Shown here one piece after another: positions 51,999 to 62,132 of a stretch of 64,000 nt of DNA; position 1 is the stretch's first letter; every line of letters starts with the position of its first letter. The notes below the pieces were generated by a model. It was not told where the DNA came from. It saw only the letters and a program-made list of their open reading frames with translations, and searched no databases. Made by a program: the position numbers and the translations under genes. The DNA is from Planctomycetota bacterium (GTDB taxonomy: Bacteria > Planctomycetota > Phycisphaerae > Phycisphaerales > SM1A02), in assembly GCA_016872835.1 (NCBI GenBank), contig VGYX01000004.1, positions 62,001 through 126,000 on the forward strand, written 5' to 3'.

Positions 51999-53333
51999 AT
52001 GCCCATCTCCGTCACCATGCCGCGGCTCTCCGACACCATGGAGGCCGGCACCATCGTGCGCTGGAACGTCAAGGAAGGCGACGAGGTCACCAGCGGCCAG
52101 GTCGTGGCCGACATCGAGACTGACAAGGCCACCATGGAGATGCCCGTCTTCGACGACGGCCGCATCGCGAAGTTGCTTGTGCCCGCGGGCCAGAGCGTGA
52201 AGGTGGGAACGCAGATCGCCGTGATCGCCGAGGAAGGCGAGGATCTCTCCGTCGCGGCCAGTGGTGGTGGAGTGGCGGCGCCGAAGGCGGTACCGGCCGC
52301 GAAGCCTGCCCCCGCACCGGTGCCTGTGGCGTCGGCACCCGCGGCGAAGTCCGCGGACGAGGACGAGACCGTGACCGTGGGCGGCCAGCGCATTCGCGTG
52401 AGCCCCGTGGCGCGTCGCATGGCCGAGGAGGCGGGCATTCCGCTTTCGTCGCTCAAGGGAAGCGGCCCCGGTGGACGCATCATCAAGCGCGACGTGCAGA
52501 CCGCGATGGAGAACGCCTCGGCGCGTCCGGCGGTGCCCTTCGCGCAGGTCGCGGCGCCCGCTGCGCAGGCTCTCGCCGTGCCGGTGGCACCCGCCACCAC
52601 GCGCGTGTCGGGTGGCCTGGTGATGGCTGGCCTCGAGAGCGAGCGTGTGGCCGTCAGCGGCATGCGCCAGACCATCGCGCGCCGTCTGGTCGAGAGCAAG
52701 ACCACCATTCCTCACTATCAGGTCAGCATGCGCTTCGAGCTCGACCGGCTCATGGCCATGCGCGAGCAGCTCAACACCGAGCTGGCCGAGACCGGCATCA
52801 AGCTCAGCGTGAACGACTTCATCGTGCGCGGCTGCGCGCTGGCGATGGCGCGTCACCCCTACGTGAACGCCAGCTGGGCGGGCGACGCGATCGCCGTGCA
52901 CAAGCAGGTGAACGTGGGCGTGGCCGTGGCGCTGGACGAGTCGAAGGGTGGCGGTCTGGTGGTGGCGGTGATCCGCGACGCCGACCGCAAGAGCCTTCGC
53001 ACGATCAGTTCCGAGGCGAAGACGCTCGGCGAGAAGGCACGCACCCGCGGCCTCTCGGCCGAGGACATGGCCGACAGCACCTTCACCGTGAGCAATCTGG
53101 GCATGTTTGGCGTGGAGCACTTCACGGCGATCATCAATCCGCCCAACAGCGCGATCCTCGCCTGTGGCGCGGCGCTCAAGCAGCCCGTGGTGCGCAACGA
53201 CGAGCTCACGATCGGCTTCGAGATGACCGCGACGCTGTCGAGCGACCACCGCGTGATCGACGGGGCCATGGCCGCCCGCTGGCTCAAGGAGCTGAAGGGC
53301 CTGCTCGAGAATCCGGCCACGCTGCTGGTCTGA
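51999..53333 (+). CDS. pdhC: Dihydrolipoamide acetyltransferase (E2 of pyruvate dehydrogenase)
   Basis: E2 carries acetyl groups on lipoate and passes them to CoA. The 444-residue protein has one N-terminal lipoyl domain with Lys43 in DIETDKATMEM, an Ala/Pro-rich linker, a peripheral-subunit-binding domain (RVSPVARRMAEEAG, then SGPGGRIIKRDV), a second linker, and the catalytic domain. That domain ends with His417 and Asp421 in DHRVIDGA. No lpd (E3) gene follows, so E3 must be elsewhere. A bidirectional terminator ends the operon. Confidence 0.95.
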   Translation: MPISVTMPRLSDTMEAGTIVRWNVKEGDEVTSGQVVADIETDKATMEMPVFDDGRIAKLLVPAGQSVKVGTQIAVIAEEGEDLSVAASGGGVAAPKAVPAAKPAPAPVPVASAPAAKSADEDETVTVGGQRIRVSPVARRMAEEAGIPLSSLKGSGPGGRIIKRDVQTAMENASARPAVPFAQVAAPAAQALAVPVAPATTRVSGGLVMAGLESERVAVSGMRQTIARRLVESKTTIPHYQVSMRFELDRLMAMREQLNTELAETGIKLSVNDFIVRGCALAMARHPYVNASWAGDAIAVHKQVNVGVAVALDESKGGGLVVAVIRDADRKSLRTISSEAKTLGEKARTRGLSAEDMADSTFTVSNLGMFGVEHFTAIINPPNSAILACGAALKQPVVRNDELTIGFEMTATLSSDHRVIDGAMAARWLKELKGLLENPATLLV

Positions 53334-53350
53334 CGGGCGGACGCAAGACT

Positions 53351-53396
53351 GAAAAATGAACGAGGCCCACGGCCAAGCCGTGGGCCTCGATTGTTT
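53351..53396. terminator. Bidirectional terminator between pdhC and ftsH
   Basis: A perfect 13-bp stem (CGAGGCCCACGGC at 53361-53373 with GCCGTGGGCCTCG at 53377-53389) has a 3-nt loop. It is flanked by ATTGTTT on the plus strand and by TTCATTTTTC on the minus strand, so it can stop transcripts from both convergent genes. Confidence 0.88.
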
Positions 53397-53411
53397 CCCG
53401 AGTGCGAGGGA

Positions 53412-55469
<2,058 letters not shown>

Positions 55470-55474
55470 CGGGT

Positions 55475-55981
55475 TCACCAATCGGCCTGCAAGTTGGCCA
55501 CAATGTCATCGGCAAGGCTCTGCACGGCCTGATAGCGGGCAAGATCCAGAGGCTCGGCCTGCGGGCGGCTCGCGACCACGGTGCCGCTGCTGGCGAAACC
55601 GTTGCGCGCGATGATGGGCTTGCCGGTCCGCATGTCGATCCATTCCCAGTCCACCGTGACGGTGCAACCGAGTTCCTCGGTCAGTCCGGTGCCCAGACTC
55701 TGGCTGATCTGGCGCAGGTTCACGGCCGTCACCTTGCCACGCAGCACGGTGTCCGCCGTTCCCTCGCCAACGATGGCGTAGGGGCTCGATTGTTGCAGAC
55801 GCTTCTGGAGCGCCTCGGTCAATTGGTAGCCCACCTGGCGATCGTAGGTCGAGTTCTGGAAGATCGGTACCGCGATCGAGCGGTATTTCGTCGGATGCAG
55901 CGTGCCGGCTTTGAAGCCTTTCGCGCCCGAGCACGCGGCCAGCAGCGCCAGCACGGCGCAGATCAGGAACCGCCCGGTCAT
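55475..55981 (-). CDS. lptE: LptE-like LPS-assembly lipoprotein
   Basis: LptE plugs the LptD barrel in the outer membrane and helps deliver lipopolysaccharide. The 168-residue protein has a lipoprotein signal (MTGRFLICAVLALLAAC) and the YRSIAVPIFQNSTYDRQVGYQL segment in two parts followed by LTEALQKRL, typical of LptE family members in planctomycetes and others. The remaining beta-rich part has LRGKVTAVNL and TVDWEWIDMRTG. The ATG overlaps the upstream bamD-like stop (ATGA), and the stop overlaps or abuts ftsH. It suggests an LPS-bearing outer membrane. Confidence 0.8.
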   Translation of the reverse strand: MTGRFLICAVLALLAACSGAKGFKAGTLHPTKYRSIAVPIFQNSTYDRQVGYQLTEALQKRLQQSSPYAIVGEGTADTVLRGKVTAVNLRQISQSLGTGLTEELGCTVTVDWEWIDMRTGKPIIARNGFASSGTVVASRPQAEPLDLARYQAVQSLADDIVANLQADW

Positions 55982-57129
55982 GGCGAGGCTCCGGCGGGTG
56001 GAGCGGGGTTCGCGTCGGCGGGCGCAGTGGCGCCCGGCACCGGTTGCGCGGGGGTCTCGGGAGCGGTCGCCGGCAGCGGTGTCTCGGGAGCGGGTGCGAT
56101 GCCGGGCGGATCCGCCGGGCCCTCGGTTCCCACGATCGCCTTGCGAAGCGCTGCGTAGTCCGGGCAATTTTTCAGGATGCTGTGGGGCAACTGGTCCAGG
56201 ATCGTCTGGATCTCGCGCAGCGCCTGGATGGCGGCGATCGAGTTCGGGTACTTGCGCACGAGAGCGCGGATCATCAGCTCGGCGGCGATCCAGTCGTTCA
56301 CCTTCACGTACCAGTCCGACTGCGTCTTCAGGCGTGCCGCTTCGCTCTCGTAGATGCGAACCAGCAGCGCGTCGGCGCCGATCTTCTGCGCCACCGCAGG
56401 CTCGTCGGACTGCAGCTGCTTCAGCTTGGCAGTCGCCTCCTGCAGGCCCTGGCCCTCGAACTCCGGACCCTTGAACTGCGCGTAATACGCGTAGATCAGT
56501 CGAAGGCGAGCCTTCACCACCTGTCGTGAGCGCGGGTAGTTCTGCGTGAACAGGTCGTAGGCGTCGGCCGCCAGCGGCATGTCGCGAATCCGAAAATAGT
56601 AGTCCGCAAGCTCCATGCCGGCTCGTTCGGCCAACTCGCTGCCCGGCAGGCGCTCCTGAATCCGGATCAGGATCTCCTGACCGTCGTCGCCAGCCTCGAG
56701 CACGCGAAAGGTCCCAAGGAACCGCTTGCGCAGGCCATGCACATAGGCGCGCGCGATCTCGAACTCGCGCTCCAGCGCCGGAATGAACACCGTGGTGGTG
56801 GCGTAGCGGCGGGCGATCTCCTCGTAGGAAAAGAGGGCCTGCCACTCGTTGTCCATGGCCAGATCGGCGTCGCCCTTGATCAGGAGGGCGTCCGGGCGCG
56901 CCTTCGCGAGGGGGTTCTGATCCAGAAAGGTGGTGGCCAGGGTGTAGGCGCGCTGCGGCTCGCCGTTGGCAAGGGCCAGACGCGCCTGCTGCAGCATGGG
57001 ATCCAGCGTGGTGGGCCCGGGTGTCGGCTTCCACTGGTCGAAGTCGTCGAGCGTGTACTCCGTCTGGGCCCGCGCATGGCCAGTCGCCACCGCCAGGGTC
57101 AGAAGCAGGGGAAGGAGCGGGATCCGCAC
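55978..57129 (-). CDS. bamD: BamD/YfiO-like outer-membrane assembly protein
   Basis: The 383-residue protein has a signal peptide starting at GTG 57129 (IPLLPLLLTLAVATGHARA), then TPR repeats typical of BamD (ALANGEPQRAYTLATTFLDQNP, YEEIARRYATTTVFIPALERE, LFTQNYPRSRQVVKARLRL). It ends in a Pro/Ala/Thr-rich tail. BamD helps BamA insert outer-membrane barrels. No lipobox Cys is visible, unlike E. coli BamD. TACCAT (57137-57142) ends 7 nt before the GTG, supporting this start over longer open frames. It is coupled to lptE. Confidence 0.75.
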   Translation of the reverse strand: MRIPLLPLLLTLAVATGHARAQTEYTLDDFDQWKPTPGPTTLDPMLQQARLALANGEPQRAYTLATTFLDQNPLAKARPDALLIKGDADLAMDNEWQALFSYEEIARRYATTTVFIPALEREFEIARAYVHGLRKRFLGTFRVLEAGDDGQEILIRIQERLPGSELAERAGMELADYYFRIRDMPLAADAYDLFTQNYPRSRQVVKARLRLIYAYYAQFKGPEFEGQGLQEATAKLKQLQSDEPAVAQKIGADALLVRIYESEAARLKTQSDWYVKVNDWIAAELMIRALVRKYPNSIAAIQALREIQTILDQLPHSILKNCPDYAALRKAIVGTEGPADPPGIAPAPETPLPATAPETPAQPVPGATAPADANPAPPAGASP

Positions 57130-57136
57130 GGGGGGG

Positions 57137-57142
57137 ATGGTA
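57137..57142 (-). promoter_or_regulatory. -10-like TACCAT of the bamD operon
   Basis: TACCAT on the minus strand ends 7 nt before the GTG start of the BamD-like gene, which has no ribosome-binding site. The flagellar operon starts in the other direction about 150 nt away. Confidence 0.5.
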
Positions 57143-57220
57143 CCGATCGGCGTCCCTCGGGATGGGTCCGGAAGCCATGAAACGATTGGCGAAGAGGGCC
57201 CCCGGATGCCGATGATCGAA

Positions 57221-57240
57221 GGTCGGCATGGATGCCGACC
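57221..57240. repeat. Perfect inverted repeat upstream of the flagellar operon
   Basis: GGTCGGCAT and ATGCCGACC form 9-bp arms around a 2-bp centre (GG). A third partial copy, ATGCCGA, lies just upstream (57206-57212). It sits between the divergent bamD and fliO genes, a position suited to an operator. The binding protein is unknown. Confidence 0.5.
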
Positions 57241-57281
57241 GAGCCAGCGGTGTGCTGGCCGTTTTGATCGAGGGCCCAGCC

Positions 57282-57707
57282 ATGGATCGGCGCCTGCCCA
57301 CCAGAGCGAGCATGCTCGTGTTCCGTTGTACCTGTGTCGCAGGCGCGATGTCGCTTGGGAGTGCGGCACTGGCGATGGATCCGGAGGCCCAGGTGGTGTC
57401 GATGCATGCGGCTGCACCGTCCGATGTGAGCGCTGGAGCGTGGATTCCGCTGCTGGTCTGTCTGGTCGCGGGGTTGGTCGCGGCGTTCGCGCTGGTGCGG
57501 CGCGCTCAGCGACTCCAGCGGCGGCCCTCCTCGGGTATTCAGGTCATGGATCGCACCCAGATGGGTCGAGGTCGATCGCTCTCGCTGGTGCGGGTCGGTG
57601 ATCGTGTGGTGCTGGTGGGCGAGAGCGCGCAGGGATTCCAGCGTCTGGCCGAGTTCAGCGCCGACGCCCCCGAAGCGCCCGCAGCCCTTCGGAGGCTCGC
57701 GTCGTGA
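57282..57707 (+). CDS. fliO: FliO-like flagellar protein export protein
   Basis: FliO assists assembly of the FliPQR export gate. The 141-residue protein has an N-terminal signal-like segment, one membrane span (IPLLVCLVAGLVAAFALV), and the cytoplasmic FliO domain with IQVMDRTQMGRGRSLSLVRVG and VVLVGESAQGFQRL. The start at 57282 (MDRRLPTRAS) is taken; an ATG at 57228 falls in the inverted repeat region. The stop overlaps the fliP start (GTGA). FliO is poorly conserved, so position before fliP is important evidence. Confidence 0.8.
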   Translation: MDRRLPTRASMLVFRCTCVAGAMSLGSAALAMDPEAQVVSMHAAAPSDVSAGAWIPLLVCLVAGLVAAFALVRRAQRLQRRPSSGIQVMDRTQMGRGRSLSLVRVGDRVVLVGESAQGFQRLAEFSADAPEAPAALRRLAS

Positions 57708-58393
57708 TCGCCTCCGTGCCCGCAGGCATCGAGACGGGCGCGCAATGGGCCGCCACGGCGCTGGCGGTCACGCTGTTGCCTGCCGGCCTTGCGCTCTGCA
57801 CGTGCTTCCCTCGCATGCTGGTCACGCTCGGGATCTTGCGGCAGGGGCTGGGGCTCGGTTCGGTGCCCGGTGGACTCGTGATGACGGGGCTCGCCGCGGC
57901 GCTCACCTTCGCTTCCATGGGGCCCACGCTGGATGCGGCGTGGCGCGGCGGGCTTGCCAGTCTTGCGGCCGGCAACTCCAAGGATCCATCAGCCTCGCTG
58001 CGCGGGGCCGAGACGCCGTTGCGTACGTTCATGTTCGACCAGTTGGAACGCTCCGGCGGCGGATCCACGCTGGCCACGGTCCTGCGGGCGAAGGGACAGG
58101 CGATCGATCCCGCCGCGCCGCCATCGCGGCGTGACATCGACACGATGACCTTGCTGCCCGCGTACGCGCTGAACGAACTGCGCGTGGCGTGCATGCTCGG
58201 CTTCAAGTTGCTGCTGCCGTTCCTTGCGATCGATCTTGCGGTGGCCGCCACGCTGGCGAGCCTCGGCATGTTCATGACGCCACCCACGCTCGTCAGCCTT
58301 CCGCTGAAGCTGATGCTGTTCGTCGCGGTCGATGGGTGGGCGCTGGTCTCCTCGGGTCTGGTCACGGGCGTCACGGGAGGCACGGCCACATGA
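57704..58393 (+). CDS. fliP: Flagellar biosynthetic protein FliP
   Basis: FliP is the main subunit of the flagellar type III export gate in the inner membrane. The 229-residue protein has FPRMLVTLGILRQGLGLG, PLRTFMFDQLER, and the highly conserved C-terminal half (LLPAYALNELRVACMLGFKLLLPFLAIDL in parts, then SLGMFMTPPTLVSLPLKLMLFVAVDGWAL). The usual PPNQ after the first motif is replaced by VPGG, a mild divergence. It overlaps fliO and fliQ. Confidence 0.93.
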   Translation: MIASVPAGIETGAQWAATALAVTLLPAGLALCTCFPRMLVTLGILRQGLGLGSVPGGLVMTGLAAALTFASMGPTLDAAWRGGLASLAAGNSKDPSASLRGAETPLRTFMFDQLERSGGGSTLATVLRAKGQAIDPAAPPSRRDIDTMTLLPAYALNELRVACMLGFKLLLPFLAIDLAVAATLASLGMFMTPPTLVSLPLKLMLFVAVDGWALVSSGLVTGVTGGTAT

Positions 58394-58644
58394 GCGACGC
58401 CGGAATGCTTGGACTTCTGCAGGCCGCTTTCGGCGTGGCGCTGGTGGTGGCCTTGCCGCTGCTGCTGCTTGCGCTTGGAACGGGCATCGTGTCGGGATTG
58501 CTGCAGTCGCTCGCGAACGTGCACGACGCCGCAGCGGGCTTCGCGCCAAGGTTGCTTGTGACGGCCGTGGGCGCACTTGCGCTGGCTGGCTGGATGACCG
58601 CCAAGATGATCGACTTTGCCATGCGCTGCTGGGGGAGCGCATGA
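58390..58644 (+). CDS. fliQ: Flagellar biosynthetic protein FliQ
   Basis: FliQ is a small two-span gate subunit. The 84-residue protein has two hydrophobic helices (VALVVALPLLLLALGTGIVSG and LLVTAVGALALAGWMTAKMI) and the LLQSLANVHDAAAGFAPRLL loop that matches the family's QAxTQI region loosely. The ATG overlaps the fliP stop and the stop overlaps fliR, as expected for a stoichiometric gate. Confidence 0.88.
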   Translation: MSDAGMLGLLQAAFGVALVVALPLLLLALGTGIVSGLLQSLANVHDAAAGFAPRLLVTAVGALALAGWMTAKMIDFAMRCWGSA

Positions 58645-59378
58645 GTGAGCAGGCGTGGATGGCCATGCTGCTGCCGGGAATGCCCGCGATGCTGCGCGCG
58701 GCGGGGGCGGCGCTGCTTGTGCCCGCCTTCACGGGCATGCCGGGTTCCATGCGCGCCGGTCTGGTGCTGATCGCGGCGGTGGTCGCGTGGCCGATGGGCG
58801 CGGGAACCATGGTGCCCGCGGAGTCGCCGTGGCTCTGGGCCCCGCAGGAACTCGTGGTGGGCGCGATGGTCGGTGCCACGGCGGCGGCCGCGGCGAGCGG
58901 TCTTCGGCTCGCGGGCCGACTGATCGGTGAGCAGATGGGGCTTGGGCTTGGCGATGCGGCGCAGCCGGAAGCTGCGGAACCTGAGGGCAATGCGGCGGAA
59001 GCGACGCTGGGCTGGTGCTCGGCCGCCTGCTTTGTGGCGGTTGGAGGCATCGAGACCGTCGTGACCACCGCGGCGCGTGGACGCGAGGGCCAGGCGGCGT
59101 GGGGATTCGGGGCCGAGGGCATCGCATCGGCGCTTGACGCGGCATCGCAGCTGGCGCTTCGCGTGAGCCTTCCGGTGCTCGCGCTCACGATGGCGGGGGC
59201 CGCGATCGGAGGTGTGATCGTGCGATCGGCACCCGGCGTGATGACGCTTGCGGGTGGTTTCGGCGTGCGCGCCGCGACGGGCCTTGGCATGCTTGCCGCG
59301 ACCGCCGTTGGCGTGTGGGCCGCGCAGACCGAGCTGCTGCGCGGCGTTCTTGCGCGGCTGGCGGGAGGGGTGGCGTGA
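58641..59378 (+). CDS. fliR: Flagellar biosynthetic protein FliR
   Basis: FliR forms the export gate with FliP and FliQ. The 245-residue polytopic protein has the LVPAFTGMPGSMRAGLVLIAAVV region, ELVVGAMVGATAAAAASGLRLAGRLIGEQMGLGL (in two neighbouring motifs), and a C-terminal hydrophobic region. It is diverged, and identification leans on gene order between fliQ and flhB. Coupled to both neighbours by 4-bp overlaps. Confidence 0.88.
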   Translation: MSEQAWMAMLLPGMPAMLRAAGAALLVPAFTGMPGSMRAGLVLIAAVVAWPMGAGTMVPAESPWLWAPQELVVGAMVGATAAAAASGLRLAGRLIGEQMGLGLGDAAQPEAAEPEGNAAEATLGWCSAACFVAVGGIETVVTTAARGREGQAAWGFGAEGIASALDAASQLALRVSLPVLALTMAGAAIGGVIVRSAPGVMTLAGGFGVRAATGLGMLAATAVGVWAAQTELLRGVLARLAGGVA

Positions 59379-60070
59379 ACTTTCTGGGCGATGGAGAGGA
59401 GCGGCCGGTCGAGGCGTCGCCCGCGCGGCGAGCCCGTGCGATCGAGGACGGTCATGGGCCGCGCGCGCCGTGGCTGGCCTCGGCGGTGAGTGGACTGATC
59501 GCGCTTGGACTTCTTTCGCTGGCGGCGGGCCCGATCGCGATCGGTGCGAAGGGTTGGCTTCGTGGCTCACTGGCGGTGGATGCTTCAGCCGTGTCAGGAA
59601 GCGACTGGCGCGCGGCCGTGCTGCCGGCCTTGATCGCGACCTTGCTGGTCCTGGGTGCCGCGGCGGCTGCGCACGTGCTTGTGCACGGAGGCTGGACGCG
59701 GCTGCGCTCGTGGCGACCGATGCCGCGCACGCCCTTGGCGGCGCGCCTGCGATCGGTCTCCGCCGGATGGATCCTGGCGATCTCCGCGATCGTCGGCGGT
59801 GTGGTGGCGATCGTGCCATGGATCGCGGCGCTTCCATCGCTCGTGCATCGTCCGCTTGGCGACGCCCTCTGGGGCGCGACGCTGTTCGTGGGTGCAGGGG
59901 CCCTTGGAGCCTTGCTTGCGGCGCTCGTGCTCGGCTTCCTGCAGCTGCGATTGGCGATGCGTGCCTTCGATCGAACCCTCCGCATGACCCGATCCGACGC
60001 GCAGCGTGAGGATCGAGCCTCCGCTCCGCGCATGCGCCGGGGCCCGATGGGCCGATGGAGGTTGGCGTGA
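59375..60070 (+). CDS. flhB: FlhB-like protein, truncated before the cytoplasmic autocleavage domain
   Basis: FlhB controls the switch from hook to filament export through its cytoplasmic domain, which cleaves itself at NPTH. The 231-residue protein keeps the N-terminal GEERPVEASPARRARAIEDGHGPR (in parts) and four membrane segments. It ends just after LRMTRSDAQRED, equivalent to LRMSRQDIRDE in E. coli. The entire FlhBC domain with NPTH is missing, with no frameshifted remnant, because the flhA start follows directly (GTGA overlap). The GTG start overlaps fliR. Confidence 0.82.
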   Translation: MNFLGDGEERPVEASPARRARAIEDGHGPRAPWLASAVSGLIALGLLSLAAGPIAIGAKGWLRGSLAVDASAVSGSDWRAAVLPALIATLLVLGAAAAAHVLVHGGWTRLRSWRPMPRTPLAARLRSVSAGWILAISAIVGGVVAIVPWIAALPSLVHRPLGDALWGATLFVGAGALGALLAALVLGFLQLRLAMRAFDRTLRMTRSDAQREDRASAPRMRRGPMGRWRLA

Positions 60071-62115
60071 GCATGCCGCGAGGTCGATTCGAGTGGCTCG
60101 TTCCGGCCCTGTTCGTGGGTCTCGTGGCCACGCTCGTCCTGCCGTTGCCGGCGTGGGCGATGGACGTGCTGATCGTGGTGAATTTCGCGTTGAGCGGCGT
60201 GGTGCTCGCCACCGCCGCGAGCATGCGCCGGCCACTCGACTTCAGCGTGTTTCCGGCGCTGGTTCTTGGCACCACCTTGCTTCGACTGGGCCTGAACGTG
60301 GCCAGCACGCGGCTGATTCTGGGCACCGAAGCACCTGACGCGGCCTCGGCGGCGGCCAGCGCCGGCAGCATCATCGAGGCCTTCGGATTGCTGGGAGCCG
60401 GCCGCAATCCCGTCGTGGGGCTGAGCGTCTTCGCCATGCTGGTGGTGGTGCAGTTCGTGGTCGTCACGCGCGGCTCGGTGCGCATGGGCGAGGTCGCCGC
60501 ACGTTTCGCGCTCGACGCACTGCCTGGTCGACAGATGGCGATCGACGCGGACCTTGCCGGAGGCGCGATCGATGCCACCGAGGCGCGCCGCCGTCGCGAG
60601 GAGTTGCTGCGCGAAGCGGACTTCCACGGCGCGATGGACGGCGCCGGTCGCTTCGTGCGCGGCGACGCCGTGGCGGGTCTGCTGATCGTGCTGGTGAACA
60701 TCGTGGGTGGCGTGCTGGTGGGTGTGCTGCAGAAAGGGTGGGGCGCCGCCGAGAGCGCGCGCGTGTTCGCGCTGCTGGCCGTGGGCGACGGCCTGGTCAC
60801 GCAGATCCCGGCATTCCTGGTGGCCACGGCCAGCGGACTCGTGAGCGCCAAGGCCGCCAGCGGTGACACGCTTGGTCGCGAGATTCCGCAGCAACTCGCC
60901 TCGAAGCCGGCCGCACTCTGGCTGGTGGCGGCGTTGCTGGTGGGACTTGCGTGCACCTCGTTGCCGGCGGTGCCGCTGCTTGGCGCGGCCGCGCTGCTGG
61001 CGGGAGCGGCCATCTGGACGGCGCGCGTGCGTGCGGCGGCCTCCGCAGCCGAGTCGCCGGTGCAAGTCGAGTCCGATCGCATCGAGGATGCCCTGATGGT
61101 CGAGCCGCTCTCGATCGATCTCGGCGTTGGATTGCTCTCGCTGGCGTCCGAGGCGCCGGGCGCGCTGCTGGACCAGGTCGCGTCGGTGCGGCGTCGTCTG
61201 GCGCAGGAGATGGGGGTGCTGGTCCCGGCGGTGCGCGTTCGCGATGATGCGGCGCTCGACCCCTTGGCGTACTGCATTCGCCTGCGCGACGCCGTGGTCG
61301 CCGCGGGAAGCCTGCGCACGAACGCGTTGCTCGTCATGGATCCCAAGGGCGGCGTTCCGGATGTGGCAGGGGAGCCGACCACGGAACCCGCACATGGCCT
61401 TCCCGCCGTCTGGGTGCCTGCGCAGTCGCGCCAAGCCCTTGAGGCGCGCGGCTTGGCGATCGCCGACCCTTCGGGCGCTCTGGCGGGCCACCTGATGGAG
61501 GTGTTGCGACGCAGGGCGTGGGAGCTGCTGAGCGTGGAGGAGGTGGGCCGCATGCTCGATCGCCTCCAGCGCACCGCGCCGCGCGCCGCGGCACTGATTT
61601 CAGGGTCCGCGTGGCCGATCGATCGCCTGCGCGACCTCCTGCAGGGCCTGTTGCGGGAGGGGCTGCCAGTCCGGGACCTCGAGCGCATCGCGGAGACCGT
61701 GCATGCGGCCAATCCGCAGGATCCCGACGACGCCATCCGTCGTGCGCGTTCGGTCGGGGCGCGCGCGCTGTGCGAGCGGCTGATCCAGCGCATCGGCGGC
61801 AACGGCCGTCAGCTGTCGGCCGTGTGGGTCGGCGCCGAGGCGCTGGAGGGCGAGGCGGCGTTGCGAGCGGCGGAACGCAGCGTGGTGCCGGATGCGGCGA
61901 TCGCAGAGCGTCTGGTGCGGAGCGCGGCACCAGGACTTCGGCGTCTGCTTGAGCGAGGCGAGCCGGCTGTGGTCGTGACGCCCGACCGTATGCGCGGCGT
62001 GGTGAGTCGCGCGTTGCGAGGACGGCTCGGCGAAGTCACCGTGCTCGCGCGGGGCGAGATTCCGCAGGATTGCGAACTTCACATCGAGTCGGCGGGCGAA
62101 CCCGCCGCTGCATGA
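60067..62115 (+). CDS. flhA: Flagellar biosynthesis protein FlhA
   Basis: FlhA is the nonameric export gate subunit that receives substrates and chaperones. The 682-residue protein shows RLGLNVASTRLIL, GRQMAIDADLAGGAIDATEARRRREELLREADFHGAMDGAGRFVRGDAVAG (in consecutive motifs), GDGLVTQIPAFLVATASGLV, and a C-terminal cytoplasmic domain. The GTG at 60067 overlaps the flhB stop; ATG 60055 is an alternative. The cytoplasmic domain seems complete, in contrast to FlhB. Confidence 0.94.
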   Translation: MSMPRGRFEWLVPALFVGLVATLVLPLPAWAMDVLIVVNFALSGVVLATAASMRRPLDFSVFPALVLGTTLLRLGLNVASTRLILGTEAPDAASAAASAGSIIEAFGLLGAGRNPVVGLSVFAMLVVVQFVVVTRGSVRMGEVAARFALDALPGRQMAIDADLAGGAIDATEARRRREELLREADFHGAMDGAGRFVRGDAVAGLLIVLVNIVGGVLVGVLQKGWGAAESARVFALLAVGDGLVTQIPAFLVATASGLVSAKAASGDTLGREIPQQLASKPAALWLVAALLVGLACTSLPAVPLLGAAALLAGAAIWTARVRAAASAAESPVQVESDRIEDALMVEPLSIDLGVGLLSLASEAPGALLDQVASVRRRLAQEMGVLVPAVRVRDDAALDPLAYCIRLRDAVVAAGSLRTNALLVMDPKGGVPDVAGEPTTEPAHGLPAVWVPAQSRQALEARGLAIADPSGALAGHLMEVLRRRAWELLSVEEVGRMLDRLQRTAPRAAALISGSAWPIDRLRDLLQGLLREGLPVRDLERIAETVHAANPQDPDDAIRRARSVGARALCERLIQRIGGNGRQLSAVWVGAEALEGEAALRAAERSVVPDAAIAERLVRSAAPGLRRLLERGEPAVVVTPDRMRGVVSRALRGRLGEVTVLARGEIPQDCELHIESAGEPAAA

Positions 62116-62132
62116 GGACACGAGGAGACATC

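Noticed and set aside
57208-57215. GCCGATGA resembling a sigma-28 -10 element ahead of fliO.
   Set aside because: There is no TAAA-type -35 at the right distance, and the bases are part of the ATGCCGA repeat.
60071-60400. A frameshifted remnant of the FlhB cytoplasmic domain after the flhB stop.
   Set aside because: The DNA after the stop encodes the start of FlhA in another frame, and no NPTH-like motif appears in the other frames.
58371-61802. A 1143-codon open frame on the minus strand opposite fliQ-fliR-flhB-flhA.
   Set aside because: It is Arg/Pro/Ser-rich with no recognisable motif and lies wholly opposite well-identified flagellar genes. Long antisense open frames are expected in G+C-rich DNA.
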